DNA of 36,981 bases from Caryophanales bacterium (lineage in GTDB: Bacteria > Bacillota > Bacilli > Paenibacillales > CANHCR01). This document shows positions 23,282 through 32,450 of this stretch, piece by piece (position 1 is the first letter of the stretch; every line of letters starts with the position of its first letter). The stretch lies in assembly GCA_947459205.1 (NCBI GenBank), contig CANHCR010000023.1, positions 1-36,981 of the forward strand, written 5' to 3'. The notes beneath the pieces were generated by a model. It made no database searches, was not told where the DNA came from, and saw only the letters and a program-made list of their open reading frames with translations. A program made the position numbers and the translations under genes.

Positions 23282-24891
23282 TTCCACGCTATAGTGTTAA
23301 TTTCCGACTTTCGGAATTGCCCTGCGAAGAGACGGATGTGTTAATGATCGGTGCGGGCATCGCAGGTCTGTTCACAGCCATTCAAGCCAGTAAAACTCGG
23401 CGCGTATTGATGGTCACAAAAAAATCATTATTGGAAAGCAATACTCGTTATGCGCAAGGCGGGATTGCGGCTGTCATTTCAACCGATGATTCGCCGGCGT
23501 ATCATCGACAGGATACGCTCATTGCTGGTGCGGGCCTATGCTCAATTGCTGCTGTTGATGTGCTCGTTCATGAAGGACCCCGCGGAATCGACGATTTGAT
23601 TGAGATGGGCGCAAAGTTTGATCTGGAAGATGGCGAGTTCGCTTTGACGCGCGAGGGAGCGCACAGTCAGCGACGAATTTTGCATGCAAACGGTGATGCG
23701 ACAGGCTATGAAATTGTGCGCGCGCTTTCGGAACAAGCGATGCGAAATGAGTGTATCGAGGTTTGGGATGACCACTTCGTCATTGATTTGGTGACGCATC
23801 AAAATGTCTGTTGTGGCGCCATCGTACTGAAACCAGACGGACAAAAAGTGTTTGTCAAGGCTATGGCGACCGTGCTGTGTACCGGCGGAGCGGGTCAATT
23901 GTATCGGTACACGACAAATCCTGAAATTGCTACAGGAGATGGCGTGGCGATTGCCTATCGTGCGGGAGCGGTTATTAAAGATATGGAGTTTGTTCAATTC
24001 CATCCGACGGCACTTTCGTACCCTGGGGCGCCGCGCTTCCTCATTTCTGAGGCTGTGCGCGGTGAAGGTGCTGTCTTACGGAACGTTAAAGGCGAACGTT
24101 TCATGGAAGATTACCATCCACAATTGGAATTGGCACCGCGTGATGTGGTTGCGCGTGCGATTGTCAGTGAGATGGAGCGAACGAAATCAACGTTTGTCTA
24201 TCTTGATATTACGCATGAATCGGCGGAATTGATTAAGTCTCGTTTCCCAACGATTTATGATTTTTGCTTGCGTTACGGTTTGGATTTGACGAGCGATTGG
24301 ATCCCCGTATCGCCAGCTGCGCATTACATGATGGGCGGGGTCAAAACAAATTTGTATGGTGAAACATCCGTACATCGCTTGTTTGCCTGCGGTGAGGTAT
24401 CCTCTACAGGGGTGCATGGCGCCAATCGTCTAGCGAGTAATTCATTGTCGGAAGCGATTGTTTTCGGGCGACGAATCGTCGAGACGATTGCCACCTTGTC
24501 TGCTTTACCGACACTTGAAGAACTTGTTTTCGCGGAGATTGGTTCAGAGCCAGCGGGACAGCCGTTTATTGAAAAACGTTTAAAACTACAAAAAATTATG
24601 TTGAGATATGCTGGGTTGCGACGCAACGAGAAGGGTTTGCACAAAGGGTTGGAAGAGTTGCGCCGTCATTTGCCAGTGATGCGTACCGCCTTGCAGCGCC
24701 GCGAAGATTTTGAATTCATGAACCTGCTCACGTGCGCGTTGATTACGGTCGAGGCAGCACTGTTACGTGAAGAGAGTCGTGGCGGACATTTTCGCGAAGA
24801 TTTCCCAGATCGCGATGACCTATTATGGCGTAAACATTTACTGTTCCAACGCGACCATGGTGTGACAGAGGAGTTATGCGAAGATGCTTGA
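23278..24891 (+). CDS. nadB: L-aspartate oxidase
   Basis: NadB oxidises L-aspartate to iminoaspartate using FAD, the first step of de novo NAD synthesis, and hands its unstable product to NadA. The 537-residue product starts with a Rossmann FAD-binding motif (DVLMIGAGIAGLFTAI, about 20-35). It shows the succinate dehydrogenase/fumarate reductase family segments SNTRYAQGGIAAV, FVQFHPTAL, SEAVRGEGAVLRN and GVHGANRLASNSLSEAIVFG. A helical C-terminal domain follows, ending near HFREDFPDRDD. ATG 23278 overlaps the nadA stop, and its own end overlaps nadC by eight bases. The three genes are clearly one translationally coupled unit. Confidence 0.97.
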   Translation: MIPRYSVNFRLSELPCEETDVLMIGAGIAGLFTAIQASKTRRVLMVTKKSLLESNTRYAQGGIAAVISTDDSPAYHRQDTLIAGAGLCSIAAVDVLVHEGPRGIDDLIEMGAKFDLEDGEFALTREGAHSQRRILHANGDATGYEIVRALSEQAMRNECIEVWDDHFVIDLVTHQNVCCGAIVLKPDGQKVFVKAMATVLCTGGAGQLYRYTTNPEIATGDGVAIAYRAGAVIKDMEFVQFHPTALSYPGAPRFLISEAVRGEGAVLRNVKGERFMEDYHPQLELAPRDVVARAIVSEMERTKSTFVYLDITHESAELIKSRFPTIYDFCLRYGLDLTSDWIPVSPAAHYMMGGVKTNLYGETSVHRLFACGEVSSTGVHGANRLASNSLSEAIVFGRRIVETIATLSALPTLEELVFAEIGSEPAGQPFIEKRLKLQKIMLRYAGLRRNEKGLHKGLEELRRHLPVMRTALQRREDFEFMNLLTCALITVEAALLREESRGGHFREDFPDRDDLLWRKHLLFQRDHGVTEELCEDA

Positions 24892-25747
24892 ATTTAATGG
24901 TGAAAAATTAACGACAATGATTCGCGCTTGGTTAGAAGAGGATATCGGCATGGGCGATGTCAGTACGTTGGCGACTGTTCCGAGTGAGCAACGAACCAAA
25001 GCCATCATTCATGCAAAACAGAAAGGTGTCGTGGCCGGACTACCTGTTGTTGAGCAGGTGTTTCTGACTGTAGACGATTCGCTTCAGGTGCGCTTGATGA
25101 AACAAGATGGTGACCGCATCGAGAAAGGCGATCATTTGCTTGAAGTGAGCGGTGCTGCTCGGAGCATACTGAGTGCTGAACGATTGGCGCTTAATTTGCT
25201 GCAACGGATGTCTGGTGTTGCGACAATTACCGCAGAGTATGTGCAAGAACTGACAGGATTGCCGACGAACCTTGCCGACACCCGTAAAACAACGCCTGGA
25301 CTACGAATGTTGGAAAAATATGCGGTCCGTGTTGGTGGTGGCCACAATCATCGCTTTGGCTTGTTTGATGCCGTCATGATTAAAGACAACCATATTAAAG
25401 CAGCGGGGAGTTTGGCGGATGCGATTGCAAAGTCGCGCGCATTTGTACCGCACACGATGAAAATTGAAGTGGAAATTGAGCGGCTTGAGCAAATTGAGGA
25501 GGCACTGGCGGCGGATATCATCATGCTCGACAACATGCCGGTTGAGATGATGAAAGAGGCCGTTGAGCGGATTCGCAGTCGCAAACCGCATATTTTGATT
25601 GAAGCTTCTGGCAACGTCTCGCGCTTAACCTTGCGTAGCATCGCCATGACCGGCGTCGACATCATCTCGGCAGGTGCGATTACCCATTCTGTGCCGGCGC
25701 TTGACATTAGCCTTGATTTATTCGCTCAGAAGGAGTCGATGAAATGA
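24884..25747 (+). CDS. nadC: Nicotinate-nucleotide pyrophosphorylase (quinolinate phosphoribosyltransferase)
   Basis: NadC converts quinolinate and PRPP to nicotinate mononucleotide with loss of CO2, joining the de novo route to NAD. The 287-residue product has the family pattern: [10 protein letters not shown] near the N-terminus, [56 protein letters not shown] (about 145-170) and [14 protein letters not shown] 24884 follows GAGGAG (24869-24874) inside the end of nadB. Its stop overlaps the coaX start (ATGA). Placing NAD synthesis next to CoA synthesis gives a cofactor cluster. Confidence 0.97.
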   Translation: MLEFNGEKLTTMIRAWLEEDIGMGDVSTLATVPSEQRTKAIIHAKQKGVVAGLPVVEQVFLTVDDSLQVRLMKQDGDRIEKGDHLLEVSGAARSILSAERLALNLLQRMSGVATITAEYVQELTGLPTNLADTRKTTPGLRMLEKYAVRVGGGHNHRFGLFDAVMIKDNHIKAAGSLADAIAKSRAFVPHTMKIEVEIERLEQIEEALAADIIMLDNMPVEMMKEAVERIRSRKPHILIEASGNVSRLTLRSIAMTGVDIISAGAITHSVPALDISLDLFAQKESMK

Positions 25748-26508
25748 TTCTGACCATCGATGTGGGCAATACAAATATCGTATTAGGCGTATTTGATGGC
25801 GAGCAACTTCGCTGTCATTGGCGCATCAGCACGAATCGTCAGGCGACCGCCGACGAGTATGGCATGCAGCTGCTTGCCTTATTTCGTCACACCGGGCTTG
25901 TGATAGAGCAAATTCAAGGCATTATGATTTCAACAGTCGTACCGCCACTTGTATTCACGTTAGAACAACTATGCGAAAAATATTTGCCAGTCAAGCCACT
26001 GTTTGTCGGTCCTGGCATGCGAACCGGTTTGAATTTGAAAATTGACAATCCGCGCGAAGTAGGAGCCGACCGCATTGTCAACGCTGTGGCGGCGATTGAG
26101 ACCTATGGTTCTCCGCTAATCATTGTTGATTTCGGTACGGCGACCACGGTCTGTGCTGTTGATGAGCATGCTAACTACTTGGGCGGTGCGATTGCGCCGG
26201 GCATCGGCATTTCCACAGAAGCCTTGTATCAGCGTGCAGCCAAATTACCGCGCATCGAACTTAGCGCACCACCGCAAGCCATTGGCAAAAATACGCTGCA
26301 TGCGATGCAGTCCGGCATCATTTACGGATTCGCTGGTCAAGTGGACGGCATCATTGAACGAATGTTGCCTGCCTTTCATCTAAAACCGAAAGTGATTGCT
26401 ACCGGCGGCTTGGCGGAATTGATTGCTAGCGAATCGCGCTTGATTGAGGTCGTTGACAGTTTGTTGACGTTAAAAGGGTTGCGAATACTATATGAGCGAC
26501 AGAGGTGA
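25744..26508 (+). CDS. coaX: Type III pantothenate kinase
   Basis: CoaX phosphorylates pantothenate, the first step of CoA synthesis. Type III enzymes belong to the ASKHA fold, are not feedback-inhibited by CoA and need a monovalent cation. The 254-residue product starts [19 protein letters not shown] with the phosphate-binding Asp6. It then shows [24 protein letters not shown] and the motif [14 protein letters not shown] 25744 overlaps nadC. It follows ftsH in B. subtilis directly; here nadABC intervene. It is likely part of the nadA to hslO transcription unit. Confidence 0.95.
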   Translation: MILTIDVGNTNIVLGVFDGEQLRCHWRISTNRQATADEYGMQLLALFRHTGLVIEQIQGIMISTVVPPLVFTLEQLCEKYLPVKPLFVGPGMRTGLNLKIDNPREVGADRIVNAVAAIETYGSPLIIVDFGTATTVCAVDEHANYLGGAIAPGIGISTEALYQRAAKLPRIELSAPPQAIGKNTLHAMQSGIIYGFAGQVDGIIERMLPAFHLKPKVIATGGLAELIASESRLIEVVDSLLTLKGLRILYERQR

Positions 26509-26512
26509 TTGC

Positions 26513-27388
26513 GTGGAGGGTACATATTTTCGCGGCATGGGATTTGACGGACAGATCCGAGCATTTGCAGCAGATACGAGAGAAATTGTAGAGTATGCGC
26601 GCGAGCGCCACGGTTTGACGCCGACCACGACCGCTGCTTTTGGACGTGCGCTAACGGCGGGAGCGATGATGGGCGTGATGCTGAAAGACCAGCAACGCGT
26701 GTCTATTCAAATTAAAGGCAATGGACCGATTGGTCAAATTGTTGTTGATGCCAATGCGCTTGGTGAAGTGCGCGGCTATGTTGACGAACCGCACATCGAT
26801 TTGCCACTGAAGCCGAACGGTAAGCTCGACGTTTCTGGAGCGGTCGGGAGCGAGGGCTTCATCCATGTCACGAAAGATATCGGACTGCGCGAACCATACC
26901 GTGGCGGGGTACCGATCATTTCCGGCGAACTCGGCGAAGATTTCACCTACTATTTCGCTCAATCTGAGCAGACGCCGTCTGCTGTTTCGCTTGGCGTATT
27001 GGTGAACGAGGCACAGCAACCAGCGGTCATCGCTGCCGGAGGGTTTCTCGTACAAGTCATGCCAGGCACAACAGATGATGTAATCGCTTTGATTGAACAA
27101 AACATTAGCCAGACGCCTCCCGTAACACAGATGCTCAATGATGGGTTGGGCTTGGCGGAAATTTTAGCGCATGTGTTGGGAACCGTGACACGCCTTGAAG
27201 AAGGTAAGTTGAGCTATAAATGCAACTGTTCCAAAGAACGCGTGGAGCGAGCACTGATTAGCGTCAACAAACAAGATTTGCAAGAAATTTTAGAGGAAGA
27301 CGGTCAAGTCGAATTGACATGTCATTTTTGCAATAGCAAATATTTATTTGACGGCGATGATTTGCAAAGACTCATTGCCCGCCAATGA
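26513..27388 (+). CDS. hslO: Redox-regulated chaperone Hsp33
   Basis: Hsp33 is a holdase activated by oxidative unfolding: four cysteines bind zinc when reduced and form disulfides on stress. The zinc site is visible near the C-terminus as CNC (CxC) and CHFC (CxxC), 27 residues apart. The N-terminal core has GNGPIGQIVVDANALGEVRGYV and FTYYFAQSEQTPSAVSLGVLV. An ATG at 26492 is in frame, overlapping the coaX end. AGAGG (26501-26505), seven bases from GTG 26513, supports the shorter start. That start gives 291 residues, as in B. subtilis, and a matching N-terminus. In B. subtilis a PrsA-like gene (yacD) follows; here cysK is next. Confidence 0.93.
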   Translation: MEGTYFRGMGFDGQIRAFAADTREIVEYARERHGLTPTTTAAFGRALTAGAMMGVMLKDQQRVSIQIKGNGPIGQIVVDANALGEVRGYVDEPHIDLPLKPNGKLDVSGAVGSEGFIHVTKDIGLREPYRGGVPIISGELGEDFTYYFAQSEQTPSAVSLGVLVNEAQQPAVIAAGGFLVQVMPGTTDDVIALIEQNISQTPPVTQMLNDGLGLAEILAHVLGTVTRLEEGKLSYKCNCSKERVERALISVNKQDLQEILEEDGQVELTCHFCNSKYLFDGDDLQRLIARQ

Positions 27389-27402
27389 GTTCAGCTGCTA
27401 TC

Positions 27403-27432
27403 TTGACACTTTCAGATACTTTTTGCTATTAT
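27403..27432 (+). promoter_or_regulatory. Strong sigma-A promoter of cysK
   Basis: Consensus TTGACA (27403-27408), an 18-base spacer and TATTAT (27427-27432). The predicted start is near 27439, with a leader of about 60 bases. This is one of the best matches in the window, in line with high cysK expression. Confidence 0.8.
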
Positions 27433-27440
27433 ATTTGTAC

Positions 27441-27467
27441 TAAATCCAACTGATTGAGTCGGAATTA
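27441..27467 (+). promoter_or_regulatory. Candidate CymR operator at cysK
   Basis: An imperfect inverted repeat, AAATCCAAC (27442-27450) and GTCGGAATT (27458-27466), sits right after the -10 box. It resembles, from memory, the CymR site of Bacillus, whose consensus contains TAA followed by GGAATT. CymR represses cysteine genes in complex with CysK itself. The assignment is inferred. Confidence 0.45.
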
Positions 27468-27497
27468 AACCAAACATACGTTTTAGGAGGAAATAAA

Positions 27498-28436
27498 ATG
27501 GCACGCATCGTTCAAAATGTAACAGAATTGATTGGCGACACACCTTTAGTGCGTTTGAACAACGTTGTTCCTGCAGGTAGCGCTGAAGTTTATGTCAAAC
27601 TTGAGTTCATGAATCCAGGCAGCAGCGTAAAAGACCGCATCGCAATTAGCATGGTGGAAGTGGCTGAGCAACAAGGTTTGATCAAACCAGGCGACACTAT
27701 CATCGAGCCAACGAGCGGTAACACAGGAATCGGTTTGGCCATGGTAGCGGCTGCAAAGGGCTACCGTTCGATTATCGTTATGCCAGAAACAATGAGTATG
27801 GAGCGCCGCAACTTACTCCGCGCATACGGTGCAGAGCTCGTATTGACACCAGGAGCAGAAGGAATGAAAGGTGCGATTCGCCGTGCTGAAGAAATTTTGG
27901 CAGAAAACCCGCACTACTTTATGCCGCAACAATTCAACAACCAAGCGAACGTAAAAGTTCACCGTGAAACAACCGGTCCAGAAATTGTCGAAGCAATCAA
28001 TGCACACGACGGCAAATTGGATGCGTTCATCTCTGGTATCGGAACAGGCGGTACGATTACGGGTGCTGGCGAAGTGTTGCGCAAAGCATTCCCAGGCATT
28101 CAAATCGTTGCTGTTGAACCAGCTGCATCGCCAGTTTTGTCTGGCGGCAAACCAGGTCCACACAAAATCCAAGGAATTGGCGCTGGCTTCGTTCCACAAA
28201 TTCTCGACACCGAAGTATATAATGAAATCATCACCGTTGAAACGGAAGAGGCGTTTGAAGTTTCCCGTAAAGTTGCTCAAAAAGAAGGTATTTTGGGTGG
28301 CATCTCGACCGGTGCAATCATCCATGCAGCGTTGAAAGTGGCTGAGCGTTTGGGCGAAGGAAAACGCGTAGTTGCGGTTGTTCCGAGTAACGGCGAGCGC
28401 TACCTCAGCACGCCGCTTTACCAATTCGAAGATTAG
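27498..28436 (+). CDS. cysK: Cysteine synthase (O-acetylserine sulfhydrylase)
   Basis: CysK replaces the acetyl group of O-acetylserine with sulfide to make cysteine, using PLP. The 312-residue product has the PLP lysine at Lys45 (GSSVKDRIA), the phosphate loop [11 protein letters not shown] (about 69-79) and [15 protein letters not shown]. In B. subtilis, CysK also partners with the repressor CymR. ATG 27498 follows AGGAGG (27484-27489). Codon choice differs from neighbours: proline is mostly CCA (about 12 of 18), while coaX uses mostly CCG. This fits high expression more than recent transfer, because the gene order is conserved. The gene has its own promoter and terminator. Confidence 0.96.
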   Translation: MARIVQNVTELIGDTPLVRLNNVVPAGSAEVYVKLEFMNPGSSVKDRIAISMVEVAEQQGLIKPGDTIIEPTSGNTGIGLAMVAAAKGYRSIIVMPETMSMERRNLLRAYGAELVLTPGAEGMKGAIRRAEEILAENPHYFMPQQFNNQANVKVHRETTGPEIVEAINAHDGKLDAFISGIGTGGTITGAGEVLRKAFPGIQIVAVEPAASPVLSGGKPGPHKIQGIGAGFVPQILDTEVYNEIITVETEEAFEVSRKVAQKEGILGGISTGAIIHAALKVAERLGEGKRVVAVVPSNGERYLSTPLYQFED

Positions 28437-28466
28437 TTTTCGTTGCTTTTCACCATATCGTCACAC

Positions 28467-28506
28467 AACCCCCGTTGCCGATCCTAATCGGTGGCGGGGT
28501 ATTTGT
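28467..28506 (+). terminator. Terminator after cysK
   Basis: ACCCC (28468-28472) to CCGAT (28478-28482) pairs with ATCGG to GGGGT (28487-28500), with one bulge and a few wobbles, giving a long GC-rich hairpin. The T-tail is short (ATTTG), so termination may be partial. Confidence 0.6.
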
Positions 28507-28532
28507 CATATACGGCGAAATTAAAGTATACT
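28503..28532 (+). promoter_or_regulatory. Sigma-A promoter of the folate operon
   Basis: TTGTCA (28503-28508), an 18-base spacer and TATACT (28527-28532) form a good sigma-A promoter just behind the cysK terminator stem. The pabB ATG is about 52 bases downstream. I see no riboswitch or attenuator in this short leader. Confidence 0.65.
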
Positions 28533-28583
28533 TAAAAAATACATGTCAAGCAAAAGTCAGGCGTATGTCAGGGGAAAGACAGC

Positions 28584-30134
28584 ATGGAACAAACGTCTTT
28601 TGCGCAATGGCGCGAATGGTTCGGACAATATGAATATTTGCCGTTTGTCGCTCGATTTTCACCGGGACATGCTGACAATTTGGATGCACGCTGCAACCCG
28701 TTATCTTGGGAACCGCTGTGGCAGTCCGCTGGCGCTGGTTGCGCCTTCGTTTTAGAAAGTGGCAAGCGCGGTCGTTACACCTACTGCGGTGTCGCTCCTA
28801 AGGACGTTGTGTCCGGCAAAGGTGGTCAACCATTAACTGCGCTCAAACGATGGATGGGAGAACTGCGTGCGCCACGTCTTACTGAAGCGCCCGACTTTCT
28901 CGGCGGATGTGTCGGTTACTTGGCTTACGATGTTGCCCGTTCAATCGAGAAATTGCCTGAACAAGCGCAAGACGATTTGGCGATTCCCGATTATTATTTT
29001 TCTCGTTATGAGAACATCTGGATTGTCGATCATCAGCAGCAACAGTTGTTGTGCGTTGGTTACAGCGATGTTCGCGGACTGTGTGAGGACGATTTGGGCG
29101 AATGGTATAACCATGCAGAACAGCAATCGCAGCAGATGAAAGCGCAATGGGATGCGTGGGTCGAGCAAGCGAAGCATATGGGGAAATGGCGCCGACAGGC
29201 GTTTAGCCAATGGACAGAGGCACAGCGAGTGAAACAAGATGGGCAAGATGGGCATGACGGCGAAATCCGCACCTCGTTCAGCAAACAACAGTTCATCGAT
29301 GCCGTTCTAGCAATCCAAGACTACATTGCTGCCGGCGACGTTTTTCAGGTAAATTTATCCGTCCGTCAAAGTCGACCGTTGCAATCGGAACCGACGGATG
29401 TGTACGAGTGGTTGCGTATAGTCAACCCCTCACCTTACATGGGTTACTTGAAATTCCCTGAATTCGACCTCGTATGTGGCTCGCCTGAACTGCTGATCAA
29501 ACTGCAAGACCGGCGCTTAACGACTCGTCCGATTGCCGGCACTCGCCCGCGCGGTGATGATGCCGAACTGGACAGCGAACTAGCGGCCGAACTCATTTTG
29601 AATGAAAAAGAACGAGCCGAGCACATCATGTTAGTCGATCTCGAACGCAATGATATCGGCCGGGTTGCACAACTCGGATCGGTTCACGTCAGCGATTTGA
29701 TGACGATTGAAAAGTATTCGCATGTCATGCACATCGTCTCTCAAGTGGAGGGCCAGTTGCGCGAGGATTTGGTTGCTTTCGATGCCATTGCGGCGACGTT
29801 CCCGGGTGGCACCATAACAGGTGCGCCGAAAATCCGGACGATGGAAATTATCGAAGAATTAGAGCCTGTGCGCCGCGGTCCGTACACTGGTTCGCTCGGT
29901 TGGATTGACTACAACGGCGATCTGGAATTGAATATCATTATCCGCACGATGCTCGCTCACAACGGTTGGGCGCACGTGCAGGCTGGCGCAGGAATCGTCA
30001 TCGACTCTGTGCCAGAGAAAGAATTTGTCGAATCGCTCAACAAGGCGCGCGCCATGTGGACGGCGGTCCGTTTAAGTGAGCAGATGAAAAACGAAGACGG
30101 GAGTGGTTTAAGCGATGATTTTAGTGATCGATAA
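28584..30134 (+). CDS. pabB: Aminodeoxychorismate synthase component I
   Basis: PabB converts chorismate to 4-amino-4-deoxychorismate with ammonia from PabA, the first step to p-aminobenzoate for folate. The 516-residue product has the anthranilate synthase-type N-domain (about 1-200) and a Gly/Asp-rich linker ([11 protein letters not shown]). The chorismate-binding domain carries [31 protein letters not shown] (about 315), [10 protein letters not shown] and [11 protein letters not shown]. The PIAGT motif has Ala where E. coli PabB has the nucleophilic Lys (PIKGT), so motif alone does not separate it from TrpE. The neighbours pabA, pabC-folP, folB and folK support PabB. ATG 28584 follows AGGGGAAAG. 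It overlaps pabA by 20 bases. Confidence 0.9.
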   Translation: MEQTSFAQWREWFGQYEYLPFVARFSPGHADNLDARCNPLSWEPLWQSAGAGCAFVLESGKRGRYTYCGVAPKDVVSGKGGQPLTALKRWMGELRAPRLTEAPDFLGGCVGYLAYDVARSIEKLPEQAQDDLAIPDYYFSRYENIWIVDHQQQQLLCVGYSDVRGLCEDDLGEWYNHAEQQSQQMKAQWDAWVEQAKHMGKWRRQAFSQWTEAQRVKQDGQDGHDGEIRTSFSKQQFIDAVLAIQDYIAAGDVFQVNLSVRQSRPLQSEPTDVYEWLRIVNPSPYMGYLKFPEFDLVCGSPELLIKLQDRRLTTRPIAGTRPRGDDAELDSELAAELILNEKERAEHIMLVDLERNDIGRVAQLGSVHVSDLMTIEKYSHVMHIVSQVEGQLREDLVAFDAIAATFPGGTITGAPKIRTMEIIEELEPVRRGPYTGSLGWIDYNGDLELNIIIRTMLAHNGWAHVQAGAGIVIDSVPEKEFVESLNKARAMWTAVRLSEQMKNEDGSGLSDDFSDR

Positions 30135-30696
30135 CTACGATTCATTTACGTACAATCTTGTGCAATATTTAGGTGAATTTGAACAGGATATCCGCGTCTA
30201 TCGCAACGACGAGATTACGCTTGATGAAATCGAACAGTTGCAACCGGATCATATTCTCATTTCTCCCGGTCCGTGCACGCCCAACGAGGCTGGCATTAGC
30301 CTTGATCTGATTGACCGCTTCAAAGGTATGTTCCCGATTCTCGGTGTCTGTCTCGGCCATCAGTCGATCGGTCAAGCGTTCGGTGGCGATGTCGTGCGCG
30401 CAGAACGGTTGATGCATGGCAAAACGTCGGAAGTGTTTCATGATGGCAAATCGATTTTCGCTGGTGTGCCTTCGCCGTTCGTTGCCAACCGCTATCATTC
30501 GCTCATCGTCAAGCGTGAGACGCTCCCTGATTGTCTTGAAATTACCGCAGAAACCGCGGAGGGTGAAATTATGGGATTGCGTCACAAGCAATTTTTGATT
30601 GAAGGCGTGCAATTTCATCCGGAATCGATCATTACGGAACACGGCAAACAACTGTTGAAAAACTTTTTGACGCTCCAAAGCGTGCAAGGTGCCTAA
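30115..30696 (+). CDS. pabA: Aminodeoxychorismate/anthranilate synthase component II (glutamine amidotransferase)
   Basis: PabA releases ammonia from glutamine and passes it to PabB. In B. subtilis the same protein also serves tryptophan synthesis (TrpG). It is a class I glutamine amidotransferase of 193 residues. The triad is visible: Cys79 in [15 protein letters not shown], then His168 and Glu170 in VQFHPESI. The start [18 protein letters not shown] is typical. ATG 30115 lies inside the pabB end, so translation is coupled. Only two bases separate its stop from the next start. A shared role in tryptophan synthesis is possible; trp genes are not in this window. Confidence 0.95.
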   Translation: MILVIDNYDSFTYNLVQYLGEFEQDIRVYRNDEITLDEIEQLQPDHILISPGPCTPNEAGISLDLIDRFKGMFPILGVCLGHQSIGQAFGGDVVRAERLMHGKTSEVFHDGKSIFAGVPSPFVANRYHSLIVKRETLPDCLEITAETAEGEIMGLRHKQFLIEGVQFHPESIITEHGKQLLKNFLTLQSVQGA

Positions 30697-30698
30697 CG

Positions 30699-32399
30699 AT
30701 GCTGCTGATGATGAACGGTCGTCTGCTGGACGAGCGCGAGGCGACGGTATCCGTCTATGACCATGGATTCATGTATGGCGTCGGTTTATTTGAGACGTTA
30801 CGTACCTATGGAGGTGCGCCGTTTCTGCTAGACCGGCATTTACAAAGGCTGCATGCAGGTTGCCGTGAGTTCGGCATTACACTAAATTATTCGGAAGACA
30901 TGGCACGAAGTGAAATCGCACGGTTGCTATCGGCCAATCGCTTGGACGATGCGTATGTGCGCATCAGTGTCAGCGCGGGTAAGGCGCCACTCGGTTTGCC
31001 GACCGCAACATATGATCAGCCGCAAGTCGTTGTCTATCTCAAACCGCTCTCGCCAGCGCAAGAGTTTGCGCACCGTCCGAGCAAAACGTTACAAGTGCTG
31101 GCTCTGCGTCGCAACACACCAGAGGGCGCGGAACGGCGCAAATCGTTTCATTATCTCAATAACATTTTGGCCAAACGCGAGCTTCAAGCAAAAGTGGTAG
31201 CACCTGAGGTGGAGGGGCTGTTTCTCGATGCGCATGGTTACATCGCGGAAGGCGTGGTCAGCAATATCTTTTTTATCAAAGACGGTGCACTCAAAACACC
31301 TTCGTTGCAGACTGGTATTTTGGCAGGCATCACGCGCGGATTTCTCATCGAACTGGCCAGCCAACTAGGTATTGCGGTTGAGGAAGGATTGTATACCGTT
31401 CAAGATTTGCTAACGGCCGACGAACTGTTTGTCACGAACTCCGTACAAGAAATCTCCTCGGTTCATCAGTTGATTGATGAAAATGCTGAAACCTATACAT
31501 TTGCAACGGGTCCGCTCACTATTCAGTTGACACAACGCTACGAAAGTGTGCGCAACCATTTGCCGCTTGCGAAACAATATGATTTCCGGGACAAGCAAAG
31601 ACTCGGCTTGCCAATCGGCGAACGCACAATCATCATGGGTATTCTCAATGTAACGCCGGATTCCTTTTCCGACGGGGGCCAATTTGACGATGTAGAGCGT
31701 GCGGTTGCCCGTGCGAGACAGATGGTTGCTGAGGGGGCGGATGTCATCGATGTCGGCGGCGAATCGACACGGCCGGGTGCTGAAAAAGTTGCATTGGAAG
31801 TAGAATTGGCGCGCGTCATTCCCGTCGTTCGTGCGCTACGTAACGCGTTGCAAGTGCCGATTTCAGTCGACACATACAAGGCGGAAGTCGCTCGCCAAGC
31901 GCTCGCGGCAGGCGCGCATATCATTAACGACGTCTCTGCGCTTCGCGCCGATCCGCAAATGGCTGCGGTCGTTGCGCAGCATCAATGTCCGGTCATTCTC
32001 ATGCACAATCGAGCACAGCCTGATTACACAGCGCCAGTTGCCGAAGAAGTGAAGCAAGAGTTACTGGATGGAATCGCCTTCGCACGAGCTGCAGGGGTCG
32101 CCGCAGACAACATTTGGCTTGACCCTGGAATCGGTTTTGCCAAAACGCACGAACATAATTTGCAATTGATGAATCACTTGCGAGACCTAGTCGAACTAGG
32201 CTATCCTCTTGTGCTAGGCACCTCGCGCAAACGGTTCATTCGCAATACAATCGATGCCGAGGCGGATGATTGTGTGGAAGGTACGGCTGCGACCGTTGCA
32301 TACGGCATTTTTCAAGGATGCCATGTGATCAGAGTGCACGATGTTCGCCAGATGAAACGCGTAGCTGTCATGTGCGATGCGATGTTGCATGAAAAGTAA
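30699..32399 (+). CDS. Fused aminodeoxychorismate lyase / dihydropteroate synthase (PabC-FolP)
   Basis: One uninterrupted 566-codon frame holds two enzymes that are separate in B. subtilis. Residues 1 to about 290 are PabC, a PLP-dependent lyase making p-aminobenzoate: YDHGFMYGVGLFETLR, catalytic Lys148 in RRKSFHYLNN and GYIAEGVVSNIFF. Residues about 305-566 are FolP, which joins p-aminobenzoate to the pterin pyrophosphate. Motifs are MGILNVTPDSFSDGG (312-326), DVGGESTRPGA (351-361), LMHNR, DPGIGFAKT and GTSRKRF. The link (about 285-308) is short, with no stop. A fusion would place consecutive steps of the pathway in one chain. A sequencing error that erased a stop cannot be excluded. ATG 30699 lies two bases after pabA. 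Confidence 0.9.
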   Translation: MLLMMNGRLLDEREATVSVYDHGFMYGVGLFETLRTYGGAPFLLDRHLQRLHAGCREFGITLNYSEDMARSEIARLLSANRLDDAYVRISVSAGKAPLGLPTATYDQPQVVVYLKPLSPAQEFAHRPSKTLQVLALRRNTPEGAERRKSFHYLNNILAKRELQAKVVAPEVEGLFLDAHGYIAEGVVSNIFFIKDGALKTPSLQTGILAGITRGFLIELASQLGIAVEEGLYTVQDLLTADELFVTNSVQEISSVHQLIDENAETYTFATGPLTIQLTQRYESVRNHLPLAKQYDFRDKQRLGLPIGERTIIMGILNVTPDSFSDGGQFDDVERAVARARQMVAEGADVIDVGGESTRPGAEKVALEVELARVIPVVRALRNALQVPISVDTYKAEVARQALAAGAHIINDVSALRADPQMAAVVAQHQCPVILMHNRAQPDYTAPVAEEVKQELLDGIAFARAAGVAADNIWLDPGIGFAKTHEHNLQLMNHLRDLVELGYPLVLGTSRKRFIRNTIDAEADDCVEGTAATVAYGIFQGCHVIRVHDVRQMKRVAVMCDAMLHEK

Positions 32400-32450
32400 A
32401 ATTGCGGCGAATGAAGATGACAAATGGACATGATGAAGGAGGCCTGGGAT

